Assembly (NCBI GenBank): GCA_030066985.1
Contig: JASJAN010000022.1
Location: 61,415 to 125,414 of the forward strand
DNA length: 64,000 nt
DNA from: Desulfobacterales bacterium
GTDB taxonomy: Bacteria > Desulfobacterota > Desulfobacteria > Desulfobacterales > JAHEIW01
Reading direction: 5' to 3'
Shown here: one piece after another, positions 16,922 through 26,666 of the stretch
Layout of the letters: each line of letters starts with the position of its first letter
Numbering within the stretch: position 1 is the first letter of the stretch
Made by a program: the position numbers and the translations under genes
The notes under the pieces: model-generated
The model's input: only the letters and a program-made list of their open reading frames with translations
The model's database searches: none
Told to the model about the DNA's origin: nothing

Positions 16922-17340
16922 GGCACCTCCTTTGTTAGGGTTGGATCAGTCGTAAATTGATCGACACCAAAGACCTAGGATAAAAAGCAAGAAGGAAAAG
17001 GACATTTTGGCAAAAAAAACGTTCCGTAGGCGGTATTGTCGTTAGTGGTTGCGCTGATCGGACTGTTTGACAAATAAGGTCATCCGCGCTTATGATACGA
17101 ATTGGACGTCTCACAACCTATCACGCGCTTTCCGTTTTCCGAATACCACCTGCCGGAGCAGTGAAGGATTACACGTTGGCCAAAAAGCGCAAAGCCCTGA
17201 TGTTGCGCTGCGATTGGTATTTGCGGTTTTGAAAGCCTTTGCGCAGATGCGTTTTTTCATTTTTGTATCATTCATTGCTTGAGCGTTCAATTGCGAATAG
17301 CCAGTTTCCGAGTCGTATACCTAAAGAAAGACAGCAGCAG
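16922..17340. other. Divergent spacer between the cytochrome and the recC operon
   Basis: This 419-base spacer contains the sigma-70-type promoter listed separately and a long untranslated leader to recC. An in-frame TTG at 17239 would extend RecC by 34 residues that do not look like the family, so I count that stretch as leader. No other gene was recognised. Confidence 0.5.
17067..17096 (+). promoter_or_regulatory. Predicted sigma-70-type promoter for the recC operon
   Basis: The -35 is TTGACA (17067-17072), matching consensus. The -10 is TATGAT (17091-17096), one base from TATAAT. The spacer is 18 bases. Transcription would begin near 17103, about 240 bases before the RecC start. Confidence 0.65.
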
Positions 17341-20300
17341 ATGCCCGGTGCCAACATTTTTACGAGCAACAAACTTGAGGTTCTGGCGGCGCAATTGGCC
17401 CAACAGTTGAAAGCACCCATGTCTGATGCACTGCGACCTGAAATTATCGTCATTCAGAGCACCGGCATGGAACGCTGGATATCGCAACAACTTGCACAGC
17501 AAAATGGTATTTGCGCCAACATCCAGTTTCCTTTTCCCAATTCGTTCCTGGATCAAATCGCCCAACAGCTCATGCCGGACGACGAGCTGCCATCACCCTT
17601 TGATCCGGATGTTTTGCCATTTGAAATTTTGAAAGTGCTTCCAGACTGCATTCTTAGCCCGGCCTTTACGCGTTTAAAAAACTATCTAGCGGATGATGCC
17701 ACCCGCCTCAAGGCAATGCAGCTTGCCAGCAAACTGGCCGATCTTTATGATCAGTATCTGGTGTTTCGACCTGAAATGATCTTTGGCTGGGAGCAGGGCG
17801 AAAATCCCGAACATGCCAAGGATCATTGGCAGGCCGAGCTCTGGCGGCAATTGCAGGCAAAACAGCCTGCACGCCACCGCGCCCGTCAGCAGCTTGATTT
17901 GATTAAAAAAATTAAAAACGATCCAGCAGCCTTCACCGATCTTCCGCAGCGCATATTTATGTTCGGCATATCCTATCTGCCGCTTTTCCACCTGCAGACA
18001 TTTATGGCCCTGTCTCGGGTGATTGACATAAACCTTTTTGTGCTCAATCCCTGTCAGGAATACTGGGGCGACATTGTTTCTGAAAAGCAAATGCGACGCA
18101 TCCGGCGCACTTACTCGCATTCAGCCGATGGGGTTGATGATCTGCACCTGGAAGAGGGCAACCGATTGTTGGCCTCGATGGGAGCGCACGGTAAAGATTT
18201 TCATACGATGATCACCAATTTTGATTTACACATGCACGAAACCTATCAGGACCCACAGTGCAATGATCTGCTCAGCTGCATTCAGTCTGACATTTTAAAT
18301 TTAAGAGCGCGGCAACCGGCTAATGCCAGCACAGACAGTCCCGTCCAAAATGTGACGACAGCATCCCGCATGCCGGTGTTTGCAATTGATCCATCGGATA
18401 CATCGATACAAATTCAGTGTTGTCACAGTCCGATGCGTGAAATTGAAGTACTGCATGATCATCTGTTGGCGATGTTTGAATCCGACCCCCAATTGCTGCC
18501 CAAAGATATCGTAGTCATGACACCTGACATTGAAACATACGCACCTTACATTCAGGCGGTGTTTGATGCCCAGACCGATGAACATTTTTCTATTCCGTTT
18601 AGCATTGCCGATCGGGGCGCCCGGCAACAGGGAGGGCTGACTGACGGCTTTTTTACAATTTTGGACCTCAAGGGCTCTCGCTTCAGCGTAGCACGCGTCA
18701 TGCGCCTGCTGGAAATTCCGGCTATTCGTGCAAAGTTCGGACTTCAGCGCTCTGATATTGAAATTGTCGAGCGCTGGATTAGTGAAACGCGGATTCGTTG
18801 GGGAATCGACGCCAACCATCGGCACCGGCTCGGTCTGCCGCCAGTTTCTGAAAATACCTGGCATGCCGGTATTCGGAAGCTGTTGCTGGGCTATGCCATG
18901 CCGGGAGGTAACCAGCGGATGTTTGGCGATATCTTGCCTTACGATGAAATTGAGGGAAATGAAATTCATAGCTTCGGAAAATTTTTGGATTTTAGTGATG
19001 CCGTTTTTCAAAACACTCAGAGCTTGAATGAATCGAAAGCGCTGCAGGCATGGAGCCTGTTTTTTAGACGGCTACTGGAAGATTTCTTTCTGCCAGATGA
19101 AGATGCGCAGTCCGAAATAAGAAATTTACGAAAGAGCATAGATGAACTGAGCCGGCGCCAGTTTGATGTAGCCTTCCATGAAAAACTTCAACTGGAACCC
19201 ATTCAATTTTACTTGGAGCGGCATTTGGACCACTTGCGATTTGGATCCGGATTCATGACCGGCGGCGTGACCTTCTGCGCCATGCTTCCGATGCGCAGCA
19301 TTCCATTCAAAGTGATCTGTCTGGTGGGGTTGAATTCGGACACCTTTCCGCGGGATTCTCAACCTCTATCGTTTGACCTGATCGCCCAGGTCCCGAGACC
19401 CAGTGACCGATCTCGCAGAAATGACGACAAATATTTATTTCTGGAATCCATCATTTCAGCCCGCAACAAACTTTATATCAGTTATGTGGGACAAAGCCCC
19501 CAGGACAACAGCCGCATACCTCCATCGGTTTTGGTCAGTGAACTGCTCGATACGATCGAGAAGGGATTCGATGTGCCAGGAAAAAAAATTCATGATCATG
19601 TACTCTCTTTTCATCGTCTGCAAGCTTTTGCACCCCAATATTTTGAAAAAAACGCTTCTCTTTTCAGCTATTCTAAAGAAAACTGCGAAGCGGCAGCTTT
19701 TATAAAACAAACCAAAGAAACAACACCGCTGGTCAGCCGACCGATCCCCTTAAAGGCCTCAGAGCGTGACGAATGGCGCAACCTGGATATTGAAACGCTG
19801 TGTCGTTTTTTCAGTCATCCGACCCGTTTTATACTTCAGCAACGACTGGGCATTTATCTGGGTCATCCTGACGCCTTGGCAGATAAACGTGAAGATTTTG
19901 TCTTAAGTCCTTTAGATCAATTTTACGCCGGCCAGAGCATGATGGATACCCGCATGGCCGGCAATGACCTGGAATCAGCTCGACCGGCCCAAATGGCCAT
20001 GGGTCATTTTCCGCATGGCAATGTCGGCACTTTGGTATACAATGAAATGAGCAGGTCCGTAGAGCAATTTGCCAGTAGAGTAGAGGATCTGCTGGCAAAA
20101 CCCATTGCGGGCCCATTGGAAGAACAAATCGATATCGGTGGCGTTAATCTGTTGTACAGGTGTCCTCAAATATATAAGAACGGACTGGTGCATTACCGTT
20201 ATGCCAACCAGCGGGCGCAGGATCTCCTGCGTCTGTGGATTTACCATCTTGCATATAATGCAGTCGCCCAGTTTGATTGGCAGTGCACCAGCATAATGGT

Positions 20301-20646
20301 TTTTAAAGATTCATTTTGGCAATTTCAGCCCGTTCAAAAATCGCACCAATGTCTGACTGATTTGATCGCTATCTTAAAAAAAGGCTTGCAAGAACCGCTG
20401 CATCTGTTTCCGAGCACGTCTTTGGAATATGTGCAGCAGCAGCTCAACGGCAAGTCAGAAAAAGCAGCAATGACTTTCGCCCGGCAAAAATGGTCTGGCA
20501 GTGATTACACCAGAGGCGAATCAGATGACCCCTATATTGATATTTGCTTTAAAGGCACGGATCCGCTGGATGCATCTTTTACACAGGTTTCCAGGGCCGT
20601 CTTCGGGCCGTTGCTGGCAAGCGGCCAACCGATAAAGAACCCATGA
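17341..20646 (+). CDS. recC: Exodeoxyribonuclease V gamma subunit (RecC)
   Basis: The protein has about 1101 residues from the ATG at 17341, close to E. coli RecC. The opening IFTSNKLEVLAAQLAQQL and ESTGMERW-like stretch (IQSTGMERWISQQLAQQ) is the RecC signature for the inactive helicase-like domain 1. PFPNSFL, GISYLPLFHLQ and NPCQEYWGD follow in family order. The C-terminal domain ends in DPYIDICFKGTDPLDASF, as in RecC. It scaffolds RecBCD, splits the DNA strands and reads Chi. It is first in a run of six same-strand genes ending in recB and recD. Confidence 0.95.
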   Translation: MPGANIFTSNKLEVLAAQLAQQLKAPMSDALRPEIIVIQSTGMERWISQQLAQQNGICANIQFPFPNSFLDQIAQQLMPDDELPSPFDPDVLPFEILKVLPDCILSPAFTRLKNYLADDATRLKAMQLASKLADLYDQYLVFRPEMIFGWEQGENPEHAKDHWQAELWRQLQAKQPARHRARQQLDLIKKIKNDPAAFTDLPQRIFMFGISYLPLFHLQTFMALSRVIDINLFVLNPCQEYWGDIVSEKQMRRIRRTYSHSADGVDDLHLEEGNRLLASMGAHGKDFHTMITNFDLHMHETYQDPQCNDLLSCIQSDILNLRARQPANASTDSPVQNVTTASRMPVFAIDPSDTSIQIQCCHSPMREIEVLHDHLLAMFESDPQLLPKDIVVMTPDIETYAPYIQAVFDAQTDEHFSIPFSIADRGARQQGGLTDGFFTILDLKGSRFSVARVMRLLEIPAIRAKFGLQRSDIEIVERWISETRIRWGIDANHRHRLGLPPVSENTWHAGIRKLLLGYAMPGGNQRMFGDILPYDEIEGNEIHSFGKFLDFSDAVFQNTQSLNESKALQAWSLFFRRLLEDFFLPDEDAQSEIRNLRKSIDELSRRQFDVAFHEKLQLEPIQFYLERHLDHLRFGSGFMTGGVTFCAMLPMRSIPFKVICLVGLNSDTFPRDSQPLSFDLIAQVPRPSDRSRRNDDKYLFLESIISARNKLYISYVGQSPQDNSRIPPSVLVSELLDTIEKGFDVPGKKIHDHVLSFHRLQAFAPQYFEKNASLFSYSKENCEAAAFIKQTKETTPLVSRPIPLKASERDEWRNLDIETLCRFFSHPTRFILQQRLGIYLGHPDALADKREDFVLSPLDQFYAGQSMMDTRMAGNDLESARPAQMAMGHFPHGNVGTLVYNEMSRSVEQFASRVEDLLAKPIAGPLEEQIDIGGVNLLYRCPQIYKNGLVHYRYANQRAQDLLRLWIYHLAYNAVAQFDWQCTSIMVFKDSFWQFQPVQKSHQCLTDLIAILKKGLQEPLHLFPSTSLEYVQQQLNGKSEKAAMTFARQKWSGSDYTRGESDDPYIDICFKGTDPLDASFTQVSRAVFGPLLASGQPIKNP

Positions 20647-20674
20647 CAACATCACCATCATAAGGGAGAAACCA

Positions 20675-21061
20675 ATGGCAATGATCGTTCAGCTGCACGA
20701 AGGTGTGGCCATTAAAAAGTTCAAAATAGATAAACCGGCGCTTACCATGGGGCGTGATCCACAGAGCGATATTTTTATCGACGACACGGTGGTCAGCTCG
20801 CAACATGCGGTTATTACTGTTGAAGCACCTGATAAATCCGCTGAAGAGCCTCAGTATTATATCGAAGATTTGAAAAGCACCAATTGTACCTTTGTTAACG
20901 GCAAAGAAATCAGGCGTCAAAAGCTGGCCCACAATGATATGATACGGATCGGTTGGAATAATTTTAAGTTTGTGCACGAAGACGAGGGGGATCCAAACCA
21001 AACCGCTAAAATAAAAAAGAGCTGGATACCGGGTGTATATTACACCGAAAAAGAAGAATAA
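20675..21061 (+). CDS. Single-domain FHA protein
   Basis: The protein has 128 residues, and most of it is one FHA domain: LTMGRDPQSDIFIDDTVVSS, SQHAVI, then EDLKSTNCTFVNGKEI. The Arg, Ser and Asn-type residues that bind phosphothreonine are present. GGGAGA lies seven bases before the ATG. It begins 28 bases after recC. A phosphothreonine-reading protein inside a RecBCD operon is unexpected; it may report on, or dock, a phosphorylated repair or secretion partner. Confidence 0.88.
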   Translation: MAMIVQLHEGVAIKKFKIDKPALTMGRDPQSDIFIDDTVVSSQHAVITVEAPDKSAEEPQYYIEDLKSTNCTFVNGKEIRRQKLAHNDMIRIGWNNFKFVHEDEGDPNQTAKIKKSWIPGVYYTEKEE

Positions 21062-21176
21062 TGGCTTTTAATCATTAACCTTAAAATTAAGAGCATGAGG
21101 GCGATAATCAATCATGGATCCTATTCGTCCTCGAGGTTTTTAACATCCGTCGCTTCGCAGCTAAATGGTATGACAT

Positions 21177-22352
21177 ATGGATCTATCTTTACTCATTAAA
21201 ACGATATTTGATCCACATATCAATCGATCTGCCTGGGCTCAAAAAATCATCAAACCGGGTGACATCTTTGATATAAAGATCATTGAGGTCAAAGACGATC
21301 AGCGCGCCCTGGTTGATTTTGGCAAATTTCGTGCCCTGGCAAAAATCCAGTTTCCGGTTAAAGCCGGAGCCGACTTCGTTGCCAAAGTGACCGACACCGC
21401 TGGGCAGCTTCGCCTGCAAGTCATCGATCCAAACACCGGCACGATCAGCACAGACAAAACGGTATCCAATCGCCTGGAAATCCTATCTTTCGACCTTTTC
21501 AATAAAATTCAGTCCGAGATCAAACAGGCGGCCCAGCATATGCTGCAAGCATCGCCCGGCAGCGAATCACCACCGGTTCACGTCAACCAGGCCTTGACTG
21601 CCTTAGAGGCGCATTTTGCACAGCTTGATTTAAGCCAGGATATCCGCAAATGGCTTCCTTTGATTAAAACCTATGTTGAGAATAGCGGCTTATTTTTTGA
21701 GAAAAACATCGCTGAATTGATCCATACAGTTAGCCAGCGCCCGGATGCTCAAAATATCAAAGAACTTGTTCATGACCCGCGGATCCAACACATCATCGGA
21801 CGGGACCTAAAGCCCATCCTTCTCATGCTCAAAGCCTACCTGGAGACGCCGGAGGCCAATGCTAAGTTTCCCGACGACAAAAGTCTGGCGAACTTTAAAG
21901 GGACTCTCGACATTTTGTTGACCGATATCCAGGACCAGCAGTCCCGCGCCGTTCGCAAACATGATTTGGCCGAGCCCTACCAAGTTTTTAGCTTCACGCT
22001 GCCTTTAAAGGAAAATCGGGAAAAAGCGCGCTTAAAATTATATTGCCCCAAAAAGAACCAGGACGGCGCTCAGAACGGATTCAAAATCTCGCTCCTGCTG
22101 GAGATGGACCGTATCGGCGAAATTCGGACAGATTTTTTCATGCTTGATAAGGATTTAACCATTACGTTTTTTGTCAAAGATGATGATACACGAACGCAGT
22201 TGGAAAACTACTATTCAGAAATCCGTGATCCTTTAAAGCCTCTTTTTGACTACCTGGTTTTGAAAACCGTGGTATCTCAGAAAAAAATCAATGAATTTCA
22301 TCATATTGATTTGGAACTCATCAGTGATCGGCAGATTGACTTAAGGATTTGA
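21177..22352 (+). CDS. FliK-like (hook-length-control/YlqG-type) protein
   Basis: The protein has 391 residues and no signal peptide. The N-terminal region reads GDIFDIKIIEVKDDQRALVD, a small beta-barrel-like start seen in FliK/YlqG relatives. A helical middle follows. The C-terminal part (about 265-391; FSFTLPLKENREKARLKLY through RTDFFMLDKDLTITFFVKDD) resembles the FliK C-terminal substrate-switching domain. The call is strengthened by the next gene, an FlhB-tail protein, since Bacillus has the same pair (ylqG-ylqH). The order next to recB is conserved only if relatives show it. The start has no clear ribosome-binding site. Confidence 0.55.
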   Translation: MDLSLLIKTIFDPHINRSAWAQKIIKPGDIFDIKIIEVKDDQRALVDFGKFRALAKIQFPVKAGADFVAKVTDTAGQLRLQVIDPNTGTISTDKTVSNRLEILSFDLFNKIQSEIKQAAQHMLQASPGSESPPVHVNQALTALEAHFAQLDLSQDIRKWLPLIKTYVENSGLFFEKNIAELIHTVSQRPDAQNIKELVHDPRIQHIIGRDLKPILLMLKAYLETPEANAKFPDDKSLANFKGTLDILLTDIQDQQSRAVRKHDLAEPYQVFSFTLPLKENREKARLKLYCPKKNQDGAQNGFKISLLLEMDRIGEIRTDFFMLDKDLTITFFVKDDDTRTQLENYYSEIRDPLKPLFDYLVLKTVVSQKKINEFHHIDLELISDRQIDLRI

Positions 22353-22354
22353 CA

Positions 22355-22615
22355 ATGGAAAAAAAATCAAAGGCAGCTGCGCTCACCTACGATAAAGATA
22401 AGGATGCTGCTCCCAGAGTGGTCGCCAAGGGTAGAGGGCTGGTGGCTGAAAAAATCGTTGAAACTGCCAAAGCCCATCAGGTGCCGCTCGTAAAAGATGA
22501 AAATCTGGTTCAAGTGTTGGAGGCTCTCGATCTGGAAACACAAATTCCACCGCAACTGTATCAGGCCGTAGCGGAGGTGCTCGCTTTTGTCTATCGACTC
22601 AATGCAAAAATGTAA
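22355..22615 (+). CDS. FlhB cytoplasmic-tail-like protein (FhlB/YlqH type)
   Basis: The protein has 86 residues from the ATG at 22355. The stretch AAALTYDKDKDAAPRVVAKG matches the part of FlhB immediately after its NPTH autocleavage site, and the rest (IPPQLYQAVAEVLAFVYRLN) matches the FlhB C-terminus. There is no NPTH and no membrane domain, so it resembles a free, pre-cleaved FlhB tail. Such proteins can substitute for the FlhB tail in flagellar export switching in some bacteria. It lies two bases after the FliK-like stop, so the two genes are co-translated. Confidence 0.85.
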   Translation: MEKKSKAAALTYDKDKDAAPRVVAKGRGLVAEKIVETAKAHQVPLVKDENLVQVLEALDLETQIPPQLYQAVAEVLAFVYRLNAKM

Positions 22616-22634
22616 TCATCAAAAGAGCAGGTTT

Positions 22635-22759
22635 CAGGTGTTCCGCCGCAGGCGGATTCAGGTGTCAGTATTACGAAATAGAAGACGTAGATATGAATTA
22701 GGTTGCGCATTCTGTCATACATTCCCTGAAACCTTAATCCGCCTGCGGCGGAACACCTG
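22635..22759. repeat. Inverted repeat of the CAGGTGTTCCGCC family
   Basis: A perfect 24-base arm at 22635-22658 pairs with 22736-22759. Each arm is itself palindromic (TCCGCC-GCA-GGCGGA), and GGTTTCAG sits beside the left arm. The element fills the gap between the FlhB-tail gene and recB, so it could affect recB expression. Related copies are at 38186, 45306 and 46126. Confidence 0.9.
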
Positions 22760-22816
22760 AGCTTTTTTAAAACGTGCCCATTTGATTTATAGAAATTATT
22801 TAAAAGGTACTCTAAA

Positions 22817-25800
22817 TTGAAACCCCTCGATCTCATAAACACTCCTCTCGAAGGCATCAATCTGATTGAAGCCAGTGCCGGCACCGGCAAAACCTACACT
22901 ATCGAGGGCCTGTTTCTGAGATTGATACTGGAAAAACAGCTCCTGGTCGATCAGATTTTGGTGGTTACCTTCACCAAAGCCGCCACCGCGGAACTGGAAG
23001 ATCGCATTCGTCACAAATTGCTACAGGCTGAAAAAGCCTTTGCAAAGGGATCTGATAAAGACCCCTTGCTGATGGCATTGCTTGAGCGGCATGCGGATCA
23101 TTCAGCAGCCATTGCCATGATTCATGATGCCCTGGTTGAGTTTGACCGGGCGCCCATTTTCACCATCCACGGATTTTGCGCCCGTATCCTGTTTGAGCAC
23201 GCTTTTGAGACATCAAATCTGTTTGACACCGAGCTGGTCTCTGATCCGTCTGAATGGCAGCGCGATGTAGCCGAAGACTTTTGGCGGCGTCATTTGTATG
23301 ATGCGCCGCTGGAATGTATCGCTTATTTAACCCAAAAGCTCAAAGGACCTGCTTCATTTCAGAAATTGCTCGGCAAAATAGGGGCCGCTGAAATAGACAT
23401 CATACCGCAGATGCGCAAACCGGATTTAAACGCATTACCTGCTTTTCGCACAGCCTTTCAAGATATCATAAGTCAATGGCCCGCTTCACGCCGGGCAGTC
23501 CAAAAAGCGTTGGCTGATCCCGCATTGAGCGGCACCCATTACGGCAGTTTGAAACCGGCACAAAATTTCGGCGGTAGGAGTCGGCGCGATCTGATGATAC
23601 TGTCGTTGATTGAAAAGATGGATCTCTATGTGCAGCCCAACAACACAGGGTTTCCCCTGTTCAAGAACTTTGAAAAATTTACCGCGCGCAAATTAAATGA
23701 TTCGGTCCGCAAGGGCCAAACGGCACCCAATCACGATTTTTTTATTGCCTGCGATGCCCTTTACCACAGGGCCGCAGAGCTGGAAATCGAGCTGCAACAA
23801 TACACGGTTTATCTTAAAAAGCAGCTTTTGGACATCGCACCCACTGAATTGAAGGTCCTAAAAGCCGATCAGAATATTCAGTTTTTCGATGATTTGCTGA
23901 TCCTGGTAAAGCAGGCGCTGACCTCCAAAAGCGGTAATCCGCTTGCAGATGCCGTCCGCCGAAAATACCAAGCTGCACTTGTCGATGAATTCCAGGATAC
24001 CGACAGCGTCCAATATGATATTTTCTCCCGTCTGTTTTCAGATTCGAAAAGTTTATTGTTTATGATCGGGGATCCCAAGCAAGCGATTTACAGCTTTCGC
24101 GGCGCAGATGTATTTTCGTACTTAAAAGCCGTTAGGGATGCCAAGTCAAAATTTACTTTGACGGAGAACTGGCGCACGCAGGCAAAACTGATCAACGCCG
24201 TTAATACGCTTTTTTCAAACGTGAAAACGCCGTTTCTTTTTGAGGACATTTCCTTTCAACCGGCCAGAGCAGGGCAAAAACAAAACCCTGAGCTGAAAAA
24301 CGGAACACCGCCGCTATCGCTATGGTACCTGGATTCAAGACTGCACACAGATCAGGATAAGCCCGTAACCAAAACCACAGCAACGCGATTGATCGCTGAT
24401 GCCGTTGCCGAAGAAATCTGTCAGATTGCCCACCCGGAGACCGGCCAATGGCAAACGGGCGACATTGCTGTTCTGGTTCGAACCAACCGTCAGGCGCAAC
24501 AAATCAAAAAGTGTTTGTCTGCCAAAGGCATTCCCTCGGTTCTCTACAGCACGGGCAACATTTTTGACTCCCATGAAGCGATGGAGATTGAAAAAGTCCT
24601 GATGAGTATCTGTGAACCGGATAACCCCGCGCTTCTCAGAGCAGCCCTGGCAATGGATATGATGGGTGCCCGGGGCGAAGACTTGCTTTCCGCTGACACC
24701 GATGTCCATTTGTGGCAGGATCTACTAATCAGAATTCGTCAATACCATCAGTTGTGGCGGCACTCTGGTTTTATGCAAATGTTCCGCAAATTGCTAAAGC
24801 AAGAAAATGTCCGGCAACTCCTGTTGCCTTTTGCAGATGGGGAGCGCCGCTTGACCAATCTGCTACACCTTGCAGAGATCATTCATCAGGAGTGCACTCA
24901 GCGAAACTTTGGTATGCGTGCCACGATCAAATGGCTCGCGGAGCAGCGCGATACCAAATCACCGCGTTTGGAAGAGCATCAACTCCGATTGGAAAGTGAC
25001 GCCCGGGCCGTCCAAATTGTGACGATTCATAAAAGCAAAGGACTGGAATATCCGGTCGTATTCTGTCCTTACAACTGGGAAGGCTCATATGTAAGAGATT
25101 CTGAAATCATTTTTCACCACCCTGCAGCGTCGGGCAAAGATTCGTTTTTGACGATGGATTTAGGTTCAGACGCCTATGACACCAACCTGGTTTTCACCCA
25201 AAACGAGCTGCTGGCCGAAAATATCCGTCTGTTGTATGTGGCTCTAACCCGCGCTAAACACAAATGCTACCTGGTTTGGGGGCGTATCAATACCGCAGAC
25301 TCATCGGCGCTGGCTTATTTGCTGCACGCAAAAACAGATGCCCTGATCCATCAGCCATCCGCTGATAGGGTGGGCAATCTGAAACAGCAGGTCAAGCCCC
25401 TGTCTGATGCGCAGCGTCTGGCAGATCTGGCAGACTTGGCCACATCATCGCGCAACACCATTGAGGTGGTTCCTTTGCCTCAATCCTCGGATCGCCGCTT
25501 TCGGAACCAAACTGAAACCCCCGATACACTAAGTTGCCGCACCTATAAGGGCAAAATTAACACCAGCTGGAAGGTGTCCAGTTATTCGGCCCTGATATCA
25601 AGACAGATCGCCGACATCGATCAGCCGGATCGAGATGCCCTGGGCGCCATCACCAGGCACCTTGCGGTCATGGACGTCAATGATAAAAATTTGCGGAAAT
25701 CAGCAGCACGTGACTCGATTTTCGCATTTCCCAGAGGATCCCGTGCCGGAAATTTTTTTCACGATATCTTTGAGCATCTGGATTATACCAGCGCCTATTC

Positions 25801-26470
25801 AGATGATTTACTCCAAATCATTCAACGTGCCCTGCAGGTGTATGGTTTCGGTGATGCCTGGCTAAATGTCGTCGCCGACACCATCACCAATGTGCTTCAT
25901 GTTCCACTGATGAAAAGTCAGCCAGAGTTGACACTGTCCGCAATTGATTTCGAGCATCGCATCAATGAGATGGAATTTTATTTTCCGCTAAAAATGGTTC
26001 GGCCGTCAAACCTGCAGCGCCTTTTCAACCGCCCGGGCGCAGGCAAAACTGAGAACCATTTTCCAGTGCGGATGGGAAAATTGACATTCAGTCCGGTCAG
26101 CGGCTTTATGAAAGGATATATCGATCTGATTTTTATGCACCAGAATCGGTTTTTTCTGGTGGACTGGAAATCCAATTATCTGGGTCCTGCAATTGACGAT
26201 TACCGGCGCGATGCGCTGGCTGATGTGATGCAAACTAATTATTATGTCCTGCAGTATCATCTCTATGTGCTGGCACTTTGCCAGTATCTGCGTCTTAAAA
26301 ATACTGCTTTCCGATATGAAACCGATTTTGGCGGTGCGCTGTATCTGTTTATCCGGGGAATTGATCAGCAGCGGAATCCGGAATTTGGCATTTACTTTGA
26401 TAGACCGCCAGCGTCGTTCATCAACGATCTGGGAAAAGCGCTTATCCCGGATTTTGAAAAATTCGCATGA
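22817..26470 (+). CDS. recB: Exodeoxyribonuclease V beta subunit (RecB)
   Basis: The protein has 1217 residues, a full RecB. The UvrD-type helicase has IEASAGTGKTYTIE (Walker A, near residues 18-27), ALVDEFQDTDSVQYDIF (Walker B), GDPKQAIYSFRGAD and VTIHKSKGLEYPVVFCP. The C-terminal nuclease has GNFFHDIFEH (metal His/Glu) and GYIDLIF with LVDWKSNYLG (the Asp and DxK). It starts at a TTG at 22817 with AAGGT eight bases upstream. It provides 3'-5' motor and nuclease activity of RecBCD. It is separated from recC by three other genes. Confidence 0.96.
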   Translation: MKPLDLINTPLEGINLIEASAGTGKTYTIEGLFLRLILEKQLLVDQILVVTFTKAATAELEDRIRHKLLQAEKAFAKGSDKDPLLMALLERHADHSAAIAMIHDALVEFDRAPIFTIHGFCARILFEHAFETSNLFDTELVSDPSEWQRDVAEDFWRRHLYDAPLECIAYLTQKLKGPASFQKLLGKIGAAEIDIIPQMRKPDLNALPAFRTAFQDIISQWPASRRAVQKALADPALSGTHYGSLKPAQNFGGRSRRDLMILSLIEKMDLYVQPNNTGFPLFKNFEKFTARKLNDSVRKGQTAPNHDFFIACDALYHRAAELEIELQQYTVYLKKQLLDIAPTELKVLKADQNIQFFDDLLILVKQALTSKSGNPLADAVRRKYQAALVDEFQDTDSVQYDIFSRLFSDSKSLLFMIGDPKQAIYSFRGADVFSYLKAVRDAKSKFTLTENWRTQAKLINAVNTLFSNVKTPFLFEDISFQPARAGQKQNPELKNGTPPLSLWYLDSRLHTDQDKPVTKTTATRLIADAVAEEICQIAHPETGQWQTGDIAVLVRTNRQAQQIKKCLSAKGIPSVLYSTGNIFDSHEAMEIEKVLMSICEPDNPALLRAALAMDMMGARGEDLLSADTDVHLWQDLLIRIRQYHQLWRHSGFMQMFRKLLKQENVRQLLLPFADGERRLTNLLHLAEIIHQECTQRNFGMRATIKWLAEQRDTKSPRLEEHQLRLESDARAVQIVTIHKSKGLEYPVVFCPYNWEGSYVRDSEIIFHHPAASGKDSFLTMDLGSDAYDTNLVFTQNELLAENIRLLYVALTRAKHKCYLVWGRINTADSSALAYLLHAKTDALIHQPSADRVGNLKQQVKPLSDAQRLADLADLATSSRNTIEVVPLPQSSDRRFRNQTETPDTLSCRTYKGKINTSWKVSSYSALISRQIADIDQPDRDALGAITRHLAVMDVNDKNLRKSAARDSIFAFPRGSRAGNFFHDIFEHLDYTSAYSDDLLQIIQRALQVYGFGDAWLNVVADTITNVLHVPLMKSQPELTLSAIDFEHRINEMEFYFPLKMVRPSNLQRLFNRPGAGKTENHFPVRMGKLTFSPVSGFMKGYIDLIFMHQNRFFLVDWKSNYLGPAIDDYRRDALADVMQTNYYVLQYHLYVLALCQYLRLKNTAFRYETDFGGALYLFIRGIDQQRNPEFGIYFDRPPASFINDLGKALIPDFEKFA

Positions 26471-26499
26471 TTTTTAAAACAAAATGTTAACAACTATGA

Positions 26500-26635
26500 A
26501 AGCACAAAAGAGGGAAGGCACGAAATTTTTACAAAAATGCAAAACCACGAGGACACGGAATACTAAAAGAAAGAAATTAATACCTCTTTTTCGTGTTTTC
26601 TTCGTTTCGTGCTTTGGTGGTAGTTAATCCAGATC
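26500..26635. repeat. Imperfect inverted repeat between recB and recD
   Basis: AAAGCACAAAAGAGGGAAGG (near 26499) is loosely complementary to a stretch near 26590-26630 that includes TTCGTTTCGTGCTTTGGTGG. It looks like the common intergenic type built on ACCACCAAAGCACGAA. It lies in the 196-base gap before recD. Confidence 0.5.
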
Positions 26636-26666
26636 CACTTCAGCCCGGGCAGCAAACACAGATGAT

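Noticed and set aside
17067..17282. Frame in front of recC
   Set aside because: It starts inside the predicted promoter and has no motif; the RecC family sequence begins only at 17341.
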